Below, in pieces: positions 34,416 through 44,946 of a stretch of DNA of 64,000 nt; the first letter of the stretch is position 1; each line of letters opens with the position of its first letter. Under the pieces are notes generated by a model that saw nothing but the letters and a program-made list of their open reading frames with translations, was not told the origin of the DNA and did no database searches. The DNA lies in the NCBI GenBank assembly GCA_946122785.1, contig CAMGYJ010000002.1, positions 66,613,703 through 66,677,702 on the forward strand, given 5' to 3'. Made by a program: the position numbers and the translations under genes. The DNA comes from Linum tenue. Lineage: Eukaryota; Streptophyta; Magnoliopsida; Malpighiales; Linaceae.

Positions 34416-36523
34416 GTCCCCCTTCCTTTCTCACATTTAATGCAAAAATGAACGGCTGGTCCACCCTCCCTTCGCCCAATTATTATTAATGACTAGTGTG
34501 CTTCTCCTTCCTTTTTTCTTCATTAATTATGGTCAATGCTAACACTAATTTCAACCAATAGAAACATTTCGTTTGGATAATTTTTTTCATTTAAATGAAA
34601 TAATATTAATAAAATGTATCATTAATCATGAAATCATAATATGAAGTCAATTTGGTCGACGACATAAATTTACAAAGAGTCAAATATCATCATCCACTTG
34701 GTGAATAAGCACCACAAAAAATTTAGATTTCCCGTTGGGTCTCACTCAAAAAAATATGATCTGTCTAGTAATCCATTATCGGTTATTAGTTAATCAATTA
34801 CCATTAACCAAATCTACCTCACAAATAACCACACTAACTCATCAATAGAGAATTACTGACTAGTGATTCAATTAAACCGATAACTAATTGACCATTTACC
34901 AATCCTATTATCTTATACTAAAATAAGACGAGAATAGGGTAAATTTTTGTTTCCCTAGTTGTTGCAACCCTCCGATGCGAGGAATATACAGATTCCCCAT
35001 TTAAATTCTGAAGGTAGGAATTATTTTATAAATAATTAAATATATTGGACATGCATATCCCTAATGAAGTAAAATCTTGGCATTTTTACGAGTTAAAAGA
35101 AAAAAAACAAATCAATCTTAAACTTTATCCCATCTTCACCCAATCTAACACCACAACAATGGATGTTCTCAACCCCGTCGTCGCTCTCCTTGCTTATCCC
35201 TTCCTTTGCTTAGATAATTTCATATGCCAATTCCAATCTTCTTTTCTATTTGGCAACTTGTGTTGTGACAACTAAGTTCGCAAGAAAACAATCAAGCGTG
35301 CGGTAATTCTTCTTGGACAAAGGAAGGAAAGACCCAGATAATATATAACCTCATGTGGTATGAAACCGTATTGGAGATATTTTTTTTTGGTGATAAATAG
35401 ATGGGTGACTACAATAAAAAAAGGTAATTTATGCAAGAGCTTTTTTGTCACTAAATGGAAAATCATGTTAGTACTACGAGGAGTAAAAATAAGCCGAGTA
35501 AATGAAAAATCAGTCTTCCAATTTTGAACTTCTTCGAGGATCGCTCCGTCATGGTCATGACGCACATCGTTCTACATAATTCGACGCATTACCAATTTGG
35601 CAGGAGTCACCACAGAAGCGAACATAATGAAATCGATGATTAAAACACCAAACCATCGGATCCCAAAGTGCCAAAACTTCCGATAGAAAAAGGATCAGAC
35701 AAACCTTCATTATTGATGAATCGACTCCAAACGAAATGCCCCATCAAACCTTATCATCGGGGGACTTGAAACTACTTCTGCCAGCCGGGAACTGAATCGT
35801 AGTTGAATTGGTAAGACCAAATTTACAAAATTATATTCGGTAACTCCAATGTGGTTGAATTGGTAGTATACGCCATTAGAGTATTCTTCGGACATCGAAC
35901 ACGGTGATGTGAGTCTAGTAAACGGTTTTAAGAAGAAGAAAAAAGAGTTTGACCACATTGTAAAAATCACTACATTTTTTTCTTCTTCTTCCAAACATAT
36001 GTGTGCATATATTGGATATATCTGTCTGCGATTTTTATGCTCAGCCGAAAATACGGTATCACAAGGCACAAAATTAAAAGAAAAAAAAAAGAAATGGTTA
36101 TTTGATTTGGAGAAAGACGATGTATTTCATTTGATTTGTCGCCGGGGAAATCCCATTTACAAGAAAAATACGCACGTACTAAAATTTAAGGATGTTAGGA
36201 TATTACGATACCACTTCCTCTCGTTTCCATCGACGGCGCAAAACGTCAAACCAACGCACGGCCCGGCAAAGAACGGACGGACCCGATCCATTCCACCCGC
36301 TTAAAGTCTGCCCATCTCCCCACCGTCCGATCCCCCAAAAAACCCAAACGCACCCTCTTTCTCTCTCCTTCTCTCTCCTTTCTTTATCATCATCAACAAT
36401 CAGCGACACAAATTTCCCAGATTTCCCCTGTGTCTCTCACTCTGTTTCCGTTAACAATTTCCACACGCAGAGATAATAATCCCAGGGACGAGAAGCAGCC
36501 ACGGAGGAGTAGAGCAGAGGCAT
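34416..36523. other. intergenic DNA and MYB promoter region
   Basis: No gene is recognised up to 36300. From 36310 to 36480 the strand is a CT-rich tract (CTCTTTCTCTCTCCTTCTC) typical of a plant promoter/5' leader, directly before the MYB gene. GTTGAATTGGTA occurs twice at 35801-35866. The ORF at 35909-36304 is lysine-rich and not supported. Confidence 0.45.
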
Positions 36524-36540
36524 AGAGAGAGAGAGAGAGA
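36524..36540 (+). repeat. (AG)n microsatellite abutting the MYB start codon
   Basis: An AG run ends with the A of the MYB ATG, so the repeat forms the last bases of the 5' leader. Confidence 0.95.
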
Positions 36541-37716
36541 TGTCTCGCAGCTGTTCTCACTGCGGAAACAACGGCCACAACTCCCGCACCTGCCACGGCG
36601 ACACCGCCGATACGACTGTCAATTCCGGCGACGGAGGCGGTGGCACGGCGGGGGAGGGCGGGATTATGCTGTTCGGGGTTCGAGTCACGGCGGGGAGGAA
36701 CTCGTTCAGGAAGAGTGTGAGCATGAACAACCTGTCGCAGTACGATCAGGGGAATCAGGACCCCTTCGTCGCCGACGCCGTGGCGTCCGGGTACGAGTCC
36801 GACGACGTCGTTCACGCCTCCGGACGGAGCCGCGAGCGCAAACGAGGTAATTGGGTTTTCATAATTTTTTCTCGAATTCAGTATAAACGATTCAATTTTG
36901 GGGGGAATTTTAATTAAAATTGGGGATTGGATTTGTTTGATTGGTTTTGCAGGGGTGCCGTGGACCGAGGAGGAACACAGGTTGTTTCTGGTGGGGTTGC
37001 AGAAAGTCGGGAAAGGCGATTGGAGAGGGATTTCCAGGAATTTCGTCAAGACCAGGACGCCGACGCAGGTGGCCAGTCACGCTCAGAAGTACTTCCTCCG
37101 CAAGAACAATCACAATCGCCGGCGACGCCGCTCCAGTCTCTTCGACATCACTACCGACAACACTGTAAGCATAGTTGTTGCTATAATTTACATATATAGT
37201 TTCTGAAAAGGTTGGGGAATTGATTAGTTATGTATTTGGTTTACACAGTTCGCCGGCAATTCTATGATGGAAGTGGAAGACCAGCAGAAATCGCCGAATC
37301 AAGAAACGGCGGCGGCAGCGGCGGTTCCGATGAAGACCAGCAACCAGCTGCAGCTGGGGAAGCTTCCACCAGTTCATAATTTCCCGGTGGCTATACCAAT
37401 CACCGGGGACGGGTCATTCGAGAGGCTGACGCTAGGACCGCCGACGAGTACAGCGAAACCCAACAGGCTGGTACGTCCAATCCCAATTCCGCCGTCTTCC
37501 AAGGTGGCGGCCGATCTCAATTGGAACCAGAGGATGATGAGCAGTACTAACCGTTCCGGCGGTCGTCATCAGGAGACGTTTTTGCCTCTATCGCTCAGGC
37601 TGTCCACTAGTCCTTCCTCCGACGAGCAGTCATCGTCATCGGCGGCGGGAGGGGGAACGAGGTCCTCTGCTTTTCAGGGCATGTCGAGTGGGGACAGCAT
37701 CATAAGCGTTGCGTGA
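36540..37716 (+). CDS. R1-type SHAQKYF MYB transcription factor with CCHC knuckle
   Basis: Exons 36540-36846, 36953-37164 and 37249-37716 join in frame (328 residues). The protein starts [18 protein letters not shown], a CX2CX4HX4C zinc knuckle at residues 5-18. Next comes LFGV ([11 protein letters not shown]), which resembles the R/KLFGV repression motif. The single MYB repeat is [17 protein letters not shown] to [10 protein letters not shown], carrying the SHAQKYF signature of factors that bind TATCCA or I-box elements. The C-terminal half is Ser/Pro-rich and contains LSLRL, a possible LxLxL EAR repression motif. This matches the MYBS3/KUODA1/MYBH class, which acts in sugar, light and senescence responses, mostly as repressors. 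Arginine-rich [11 protein letters not shown] after the MYB repeat could be the nuclear localisation signal. The gene appears intact. Confidence 0.93.
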
Positions 37717-37760
37717 GAGAATTAGGAACAGCAAACAACAACAACAGTCAACATATTAGT

Positions 37761-37762
<2 letters not shown>

Positions 37763-37812
<50 letters not shown>
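37763..37812 (+). repeat. (CT)25 microsatellite in the MYB 3' UTR
   Basis: A perfect CT run starts 46 bases after the stop codon, so it should be transcribed with the gene. Confidence 0.95.
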
Positions 37813-37817
<5 letters not shown>

Positions 37818-38650
37818 CGCAGAATATTTTCTATTGATTAATGTTGATTGAGATGTGACAAAAAGGGAAATTTGGGGGGACTGATTTGCAACTTTTTGTT
37901 AGATATGGGCTTATGGGTGTGAAAGATTTTAGGAATTGGGATTTTTAGTGATGATGATAAATTAAGATATCATAATATTATTAGGAGGAGAAGGATGATT
38001 GATTCTTGGTTTGTAGTTTGTACAGGGGAATCGAGGGATAATGGTATATGGCGGGAATGGGAATATGGGAGGGGTGATGAAATATCGTTTTTATTGAAAT
38101 GATTATTGGCATTAAGATCTAAGATCTATTAGTTGTTATCATAATATCGTAATGTGCTTTTGTTTATTTACGTGGACTGAATTGTTGTTCATTTTTTGTT
38201 CTTTGTCGTGACTGTAAAATGGAACCGGAGATTTGATTGGACAAGTTAGCAAAATGATATTTGGCGGTACAATAGTGTTTTAATTGATAGGTTACCAATA
38301 TGATATTGTTGTTAAATTATTAGTAAAATAAGATAATATGGTTTAGTCACTAATGTACCAATATAACACCGTAAAAACCAACATGTATGACTATGAATTG
38401 ATAGTTCGACCATATTATGTCACTATGTACAGATTTTTAATATATGTGGTGTAGCGTATCGATCTGGTTGACATTAAGCAATTTTTATAGTTCGATTTCG
38501 AGTCTCGTAATTTACAACAACCAAGTTTTTTTTGTTCATTTTGTTTGAATTAATTGTTTTGGGGAAGTGGTTTGAGGTTGCAAACTTGCAATAGTGGGTA
38601 GATGAATGGTGGAAGAGAAGAGTAGAGTATGTGTATGGAGCTAATAGCCC

Positions 38651-38653
<3 letters not shown>
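37813..38653. other. MYB 3' flank, no further gene
   Basis: AT-rich sequence with no supported coding or RNA feature. Confidence 0.4.

Positions 38654-38706
<53 letters not shown>
38654..38706 (+). repeat. (TA)n microsatellite, about 53 bp
   Basis: An uninterrupted TA run directly before the GGTGGCTACTTCGGCGCACTC sequence that may start the neighbouring inverted-repeat element. Confidence 0.97.
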
Positions 38707-38708
<2 letters not shown>

Positions 38709-38937
38709 TGGCTACTTCGGCGCACTCACTTTTTTGGGTGCACTCAGTGCACCCACTCTAAAAGTGTCCATATTACATCAAATTTTGAACTTTAATTAGT
38801 ACTCTCAATCTAATATGATGATATGACATAGAATCATAACAAATCAATCTATTACCCTAACCCCTTAACCTTCAATTTTGAATCCCAATCCAAAACCCCA
38901 AATTTAAAACCTAATCCCTAACCCTAAATCCCAATTT

Positions 38938-39656
38938 CATGGTGCCTACTTTGGAGATTCATATCTTACAATTAGCTAGATGGAAATTGGAGATTAATGG
39001 CTTGTTTTGAAGCTTAAGTGTCCCTCTACACATTAAAGTACTTGGGAGCTCGATAGGAAGTTCAGAAGATCATTTTTGAACCTGATCAAAAGGCTATGCC
39101 AAAACTGGGAGACTGCCTGAAAATGGCTAAGTTTGGGAACGTGTTTGTGAAGCCGACTTTGGAGCTCAATTTGAGAAGCATGGATGCGAGTCGAGTCCAG
39201 GGGCCTCTACCACGTTAAATTAGGTATTTTTGTCTACAAAGGAAAGTCATTGGATGAAACATTGGATATCTTTAAGGCTTTAAACAAAAGGGGTGAAGTT
39301 GCTACAAAGGCTGTTTTTCTGGCAGACTTCGAGCACAAAGTAGGCTTCACAAACACATTTCCAGACTTAACCATTTTCAGACACTTTCCCAGTTTTGGCA
39401 TAGCCTTTTGCTCAGGTTCAAAAATGGTATTGTGGACTTCTATCGAGCTCCAACCATTTTCAGGCACTTTCCCAGTTTTGGCATAGCCTTTTGATCAGGT
39501 TCAAAAATGGTATTGTGGACTTCTATCGAGCTCTCAATCACTTCAATATGTAGAGGGACACTCCAGCTTCAAAACAAGCCATTAATCTTCAATTTTCATC
39601 TAGCCAATTGTATGATATGAATCTCCAAATTAGGCACCCTGAAACTGTTTTTACAT
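38938..39656. repeat. long inverted repeat (foldback element)
   Basis: The left arm (about 38938-39160, GGTGCCTACTTTGGAGATTC ... GGCTATGCCAAAACTGGGA ... CGTGTTTGTGAAGCCGACTT) reappears in reverse complement at about 39320-39656 with roughly 85-90% identity by eye. The right arm holds an extra 83-bp copy. The whole may be bounded by GGCGCACTC near 38720 and GGCGCACCC near 39757. No gene can be read from it. It would give a transcript with a very long hairpin. Confidence 0.8.
39370..39535. repeat. 83-bp tandem duplication in the right arm
   Basis: Two copies beginning ACCATTTTCAG at 39370 and 39453, each containing TTTCCCAGTTTTGGCATAGC and TATCGAGCTC, differ at only a few positions. Confidence 0.92.
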
Positions 39657-39779
39657 TGAAACAACAAATTAGGTCGACCTATCCTAAATGAGGTCGACCT
39701 ATTCCCAAATGAGGTCGACCAAAAAGTACAAGTCACCGTGACATGCATGTCACCGTAGGCGCACCCTAAATAATTTTAT

Positions 39780-40082
39780 ATAGCTAAACCTGCTGATTTA
39801 GATTATATTAGGATTTCTTCTAATGGATCGTTGCTAAACGCGATCAAAAATCAAATACGGGTTTGCAACAATACATCTTATTCTATGAGAAGCCGCTGTA
39901 AAGCGCGGCCCAAATCTACCTAGTTTCTTAATAAAGTGAATAATGTGTTTTATTGTTGTTGTGTGATAATGTGTTTTAAACACTTTGTTATATATATCAT
40001 AAGCACAAACTAATTTGTTGAGAAACAAGTTACTATTGGAAGGCAATAAAAAGTCTGGAGAATCTCTTAGGACTGATGATCA
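39780..40082. other. 3' flank of the small minus-strand ORF
   Basis: On the minus strand CAATAAA occurs near 39950, downstream of the ORF at 40490-40083, and could be its poly-A signal. Nothing else is seen. Confidence 0.4.
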
Positions 40083-40490
40083 CTAGCGCTGCTCCCAATA
40101 ATAATATGCTTGCTGGTTCCTCTCTTTGATCCTCCTTATGAAACTTGAAGCCCTTTCATCAATATCGGCCTTATCACCATCACCACCTTTTAATCGAACC
40201 CCTGCTGCTACAGGCTTCTTCTCGTGTGGCCTTCTAGCCTGTTGATGATTCTGCTGATGAGCATGAGACGTACCAAATGAGGACAACAATCCATCTCGAT
40301 CGCCGACGGCGGCGTTCGGACGCCGTTTGCCTGCAGGAGGAGGCGTCGGCGTGGGCAACTTCGGAGTCGGTTTGAAGCTCAAAGCAGCTGCAAGGTAGAG
40401 CGAGGAGCAGTTGAATATGTTGACAGCCAGCTCCATGGATTTCTCACACAAGGATTTCTTCCTCCTGTTCCTTCCACTTCTCACCACCAT
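40083..40490 (-). CDS. small uncharacterised protein, 135 residues
   Basis: I do not recognise the gene with certainty. The ORF starts MVVRSGRNRRKKSLCEKSME (basic), has a short hydrophobic stretch LYLAAALSF, a proline-rich part (PTPKLPTPTPPP), a basic/His/Gln middle, and an acidic-to-basic end DIDERASSFIRRIKERN. That last block resembles the conserved C-terminal D-ERA-FI-R motif of small plant proteins of the DUF761/DUF4408 type, which have no defined biochemical role. Codon use is more GC-rich than the flanks, there is a plausible ATG, and an AATAAA follows. No introns are needed. It could still be a chance ORF. Confidence 0.55.
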   Translation of the reverse strand: MVVRSGRNRRKKSLCEKSMELAVNIFNCSSLYLAAALSFKPTPKLPTPTPPPAGKRRPNAAVGDRDGLLSSFGTSHAHQQNHQQARRPHEKKPVAAGVRLKGGDGDKADIDERASSFIRRIKERNQQAYYYWEQR

Positions 40491-40690
40491 TATTGATTAG
40501 TACGTTCCTGTTTTTCGCAGCAACTACCTGTTATTATACAGGAGAAGTAGAAAAACAATCGGGAGTTTAAAGTCTGGGAATATAGAAGGGGATCCCATTC
40601 ATGATGTGGGTCTACTTATGAGAACTCAGAAGTATTAGGGAATCTACTCTTTAACGACGTCGATCGCAATATGTCGATTCCGATTTATAA

Positions 40691-41118
40691 GGGTAAATGT
40701 CGCATTGGTCACTGAGATTACTAAATCGTGTTATGTTTAGTTACTAGAAAAAATTAACATCAATTTTGATCACTCGAATTACTAAAGCATGTCACATTTA
40801 GTCACTCTCCCGCTAACCTCCGTCCAACTCCTGTCACTCGAATTTTTTTTATGAATGTCACTCTAATTACTGAAACTTGTCACATTTAGTCACTCTACCG
40901 TTAGTTTCCGTCCAACGGGAGAGTGACTAAATATAACATTTTTCAGTAATTCAAGTTTAGTTTTCGTCCAACTTCATTAATATGGAGTTCGATGGAAACT
41001 AACGGGAGAGTGACTAAATGTGACATATTTCAGTAATTCGAGTGACCAAAATTGATATTATTTATTCTAATGACTAAACAGATTTAGTAATCTTAGTGAT
41101 CAAACATGACATTTACCC
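40691..41118. mobile_element. Mutator-like MITE, GGGTAAATGTC ends
   Basis: The left arm GGGTAAATGTCGCATTGGTC ... GATTACTAAATC ... CATTTAGTCACTCTCCCG is repeated inverted at the right (CGGGAGAGTGACTAAATG ... ATCAAACATGACATTTACCC). Flanks GATTTATAA (40682-40690) and AATTTATAA (after one extra C) look like a 9-bp duplication with one mismatch. Subrepeats of GTCACTCTCCCGTTAG in both orientations fill the middle. No coding capacity. Confidence 0.8.
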
Positions 41119-41574
41119 CAATTTATAACAAAAAAAGTAAGAAGAATTCAAACGACCAGGTGATTGGTCTAGTGATAATATTATATAGATGGCTGGCGGT
41201 AGGGGTGTACATAGGTCGGTTGGTTCGGGTTTAACCATTTTAATCACTCGACCCATGCACTACGGTTTGAGAATTATCAAACCCAAACCCACCCAAAAAT
41301 ATTTAAACCCTACGGTTTGTTTCTAATTGTGTTGGATCGGGTTGGCGATATTTTTAAGTAAAAACCCAACCCAACATAAAATATATAATTATTATACATA
41401 AAAATATTTTATAACTAATTAAAATTTCAAACGAATAAATCGAGGTGAAAGGTATCAAAATTCACAAATGTTAGTTGAATTTTAACAAAATGTGATTTAC
41501 TTCAACATATGTCTAGTTTTTTTCGCGATATTTGTTGAAATAGGCTAAAAAGGTTATAAACAAACGCATCCATA

Positions 41575-43462
41575 CACTACGGGAAAAAGGCCCTCTTGCA
41601 ACCCTTAAAAATGTGTTACGTAAAGCTTTAAAAGAGTTGCAAAATGCTATTGCAACACTTTTGCTGGGATTGCTTATAGTAGGGGTTGCAAAAAGAATAG
41701 GCAACTGTTTTTCCATCTTTGGCAACCAAAATAAAATGAGTTGCGCATGTTTACCTCTTTTGCAACACTAGTTTAAACAACACATTTAGAAATTTTTGCA
41801 ACATATTTTAAGAACATATGCAACTTTTTTCACAATTTTTTGCAACATTTAAATTTATCTGTGACGATTTCAGACTAACCTAATTGTGACAATTTTGTCA
41901 ACATGTGACCATAGTTCTGTCACAAATACACCTTTTGAAATTCAACGTACATTCTAGGGCCTACTTTGGTTGCCATCGAAATCACTATTTGTGACAATTT
42001 TATTGATAACTAAAATCCGTAATTGGTGATTAATTGATTTGTCACAAAAGTTTTTTTTGTGACAATAAAATTGTGTCATTTGTTTATTTTGGTGACAAGG
42101 GTTATCGACATAGACATTACATATTGTCTTTATCAGTGATCAACTTCCCATCACAAAATGTATCTATTGTGACAACTACGATCATCACAAAAAATAAAAT
42201 GCAACATTTGTGATAAATCAATTTGTCATGAATAATTTCTTCAGCCACAATCAAATTGTCACATAAGCTCTTTTAGTAACAAATGTTAACGTGATGAATA
42301 TGTATACGAAATGAAAATTCTTCGGGCATATTCTCTACATCCATCTGCGGTTCGTCCAAATTCTCTTCTGTATCATAGCCAGCCTTTAGCCCTCTCTTTG
42401 TGGCTCTTCTCTTACAAGTCACACAACTAACGCTCATTGCTGTCAAAACAGAAAACAAAGGGTATATAATTGATCGCACATGAGGAGAGACACAAGCTTT
42501 TTTTACATTAATATAGAGAACATGTTGACGGCGACGAGCTTGCCTCAAAGAAGTTTGGTGAGCGGCTGGAAAGAGACGAGAAGACCAGGTTGATCGAGAT
42601 TTGGATGAGTGGTAAATGGTTTTTATTTGGCGTGGAAACCCTTAGAGTTATGAATAGAATTAATAGGAGGGACATGGAGCTTTCCTTTCCGATATTATGG
42701 ATTTATGGTAGATATTTCCCAAAAATAATAAGATTTAATTACGTAATTAAGGTATGGAGTTGGACTGTTGGAGGGAAAAGTAGATGAGGGCAAATCTTTT
42801 AAAGTTAGCATGATTATCTTTTTGGCCGTATAGAGTATATCACGGCTGATCCTTCCCTTTAATTAACCTTTGACCAATAATAATAATTATTACCTAATTT
42901 ATTCCTTAGATCAAGGGGTCGTTTGGAAGTTGCGATTGTTAAATAGATGTATTGTAGAATACAACGTTTGGTATGTGTGATTGTGTATGTCGCATCAGCT
43001 AAAAGGTGAGACAAAACAATCTCAACTCAACTATCTCAACAATCACAACTAAAAGTTGAGATATAACAATCACTCAAAATGAGTGATAGTTTCTGTCACA
43101 TCACAGAAACAATTCATGTATTGTTTCTGCTAAAAAAAACAAAAAAATGATGCATTGTAAACAATGCATGCATAATAACAATCTCAACAAAACTATCGCA
43201 ACTTCCAAACGACCCCCAAATTACCTCACAAATTATATTTTGCAACTCAAATCGTTAAAATGTTGCATATACTATATGAATACGCAACACCGTATTATAT
43301 GTGTTGCATATAATAGAACAATTGTAACACATAACTAATTTGGGTTGCCTGTACTATCTAATACGCAACCCTAGAATAAAGTGTTGCCATTAGATATTTA
43401 ACACAACACTTTTACATAGTGTTGCAATCCGAGTGTTGCAAGAGGTCCATTTTCCCGTAGTG
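41575..43462. mobile_element. CACTA (En/Spm-type) non-autonomous element
   Basis: Ends CACTACGGGAAAAAGG and, at the right, TTTTCCCGTAGTG are the hallmark CACTA inverted repeat, with a perfect 3-bp duplication ATA (41572-41574 and 43463-43465). Both subterminal regions are dense in TTGCAAC/GTTGCAA motifs in opposing orientation, the typical transposase-binding arrays. Parts of the interior carry TGTGACAAT/ATTGTCACA repeats. No transposase ORF survives, so mobility would depend on an element elsewhere. It contains the MITE at 42915-43216. Confidence 0.93.
42915..43216. mobile_element. MITE nested in the CACTA element
   Basis: Ends GGGGTCGTTTGGAAGTTGCG and CGCAACTTCCAAACGACCCC are perfect inverted repeats of about 22 bp. 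The interior shares ATCACTCAAAATGAGTGATAG and ATGCATTGT-type blocks with the element at 31936-32385. CAA stands on both sides, but a convincing 8-bp or TWA duplication is not visible, so hAT or PIF/Harbinger cannot be chosen. Confidence 0.85.
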
Positions 43463-43843
43463 ATAATATATTATTCAATTAAAATTGTACACAAGAAAAA
43501 GGATTACGTGAATCATAACTATATTCAATTTATGTCTAAACTTTAAATCGAAGAATGCATTAGATTAGGGAGACCATGATAGGAAAACATGGCGAAATAT
43601 CTTAATTTTCTCATAAGTATGGCTATATACGACATAAATATTTTTAGATACGAACGCATACTAATAGTTGGAACACGGGTTGGATCGGGTTCTGCGGGTT
43701 GTGTAATCCGAAATCCAAACCCAACTCAAAAGAGGAGGGTTGTACAAAAAAAACCCTCACCCAACACAAAACCTTCGTTTTAACGATAAATACGGGTGGG
43801 TTGGGTCGGTTTGCGGGTGTGTTTGTTCACTCCTAGCTGGCGG

Positions 43844-44469
43844 TGAGCCATTACAGAGAAAGGAGAAGAGACTTTTTGGGTTGTTACCCTTTTCCCAGAT
43901 GGATGCCCCAAAAGTACGCAAATGTCAAAATCCGCCATAAACTTTTAACAGGGGATTCCAAATTTCTAATTATATATTATCCATGCAGCAGTACAGCACT
44001 AGTCCAGATTCTCTTCTTCCTCTCTCCGCAAGACCGCAACCACACACCCTGAATCCCTGATGATCTGTGTCTATGAGTGCAAAATCTCCCATTCGTGAGG
44101 TCTCTCCTTCAGTGCCGGAATGAATAAACTGGCTTTCGTCGTTTGTGGAGGATGGAATTTCTTTATATCCTTTCTTTGCTTTCGCTTTAATTTTGTGGGT
44201 GTGTAATGTATTCCTTTCCATCTTTAATTAGCTCGACTGGAAGTGGACGGCACAACTCCAAAAGTGAAGGGAAGTTGCATGTTCGAGAGTCGACATCGTT
44301 CATCAAAGCTCATGGACAGCTCAACGCAATCCAGTGCATGCACCACTGCTTCATGTTTCTTACTCTCCTCCAAATTAATGTAAGTTGTCTATCAACTGAT
44401 CAGTAAGTTGACGCACTAAGTACATAGCTAAGTCAAAGTGATTATGCAGGGGCCAGGAGAGCCCCAAGT
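43844..44469. other. intergenic DNA, no gene recognised
   Basis: Some stretches (44050-44390) have a more balanced base composition, but no ORF longer than 66 codons, no splice-joined frame and no known RNA fold could be supported. Confidence 0.35.
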
Positions 44470-44478
44470 TTATAATTA

Positions 44479-44937
44479 GGGTTAATATATTTGTGTGGTC
44501 TGAACTTTTTACATATTAAATATTTTGGTCAATTTTTTATTTATTTATAACTTTGTGGCCTTAATTATGCTTCAAAGTTACGAAATTGGTCAAACTCGAG
44601 ATATGACCGTTATCTTGGACGGTCAAACACGTTGACTAACGATTAACTCGCCACGTCACTGCCAAGTCACCTATTACCACTTAAATTTTTTGGTTTTTTC
44701 CACCTATTACCATTTATCTTTTCCTTTTTTTATTCTTTTGTTCAAAATAAAAAAGATCAATGGCAATAGGTGGAGAAACCAAACTTTTTAAGTGTTCTGT
44801 GTTAACTTGGTAGTGACGTGGCGTGTTGACCATTAGTCAATGTGTTGACCGTCCAGGATAACGGTTGAATCTAGGGGTTGACCAATTTTGTGATGTTTAA
44901 TATGTGAAAAGTTCGGGTCAGACAAATATATTAACCC
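44479..44937. mobile_element. Mutator-like MITE, GGGTTAATA ends
   Basis: The 459-bp element starts GGGTTAATATATTTGTGTGG and ends CAAATATATTAACCC. The inverted repeat continues inward with mismatches (GTTGACTAACG, GCCACGTCACTGCCAAG and their complements, about 190 bp per arm). A perfect 9-bp duplication TTATAATTA flanks it (44470-44478 and 44938-44946). Its terminal nine bases are the same as those of the element at 47651. Confidence 0.93.
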
Positions 44938-44946
44938 TTATAATTA

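Larger units (their letters stand above)
41200..43835. mobile_element. hAT-like element hosting two nested insertions
   Basis: It begins TAGGGGTGTACATAGGTCGG and ends TTTGTTCACTCCTA, a short imperfect inverted repeat, and is flanked by a perfect 8-bp duplication GCTGGCGG (41192-41199 and 43836-43843). Its own sequence (about 750 bp at the two ends) consists of GGGTTGGGT/ACCCAACCC blocks like the element at 59938. The remainder is the CACTA element at 41575-43462. No transposase is encoded. Confidence 0.88.

Noticed and set aside
34190..34489. ORF with RRFWPT/LRFLPAL repeats
   Set aside because: Product of the minisatellite at 34170-34415; no start context or family.
38866..38933. CCCTAACCC/CCTAACCCTAAAT stretch as interstitial telomere repeat
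   Set aside because: Only a few scattered, imperfect units in a C/A-rich sequence.
44050..44400. Possible small RNA or miRNA precursor
   Set aside because: Balanced composition, but no convincing hairpin or known mature sequence could be found by eye.
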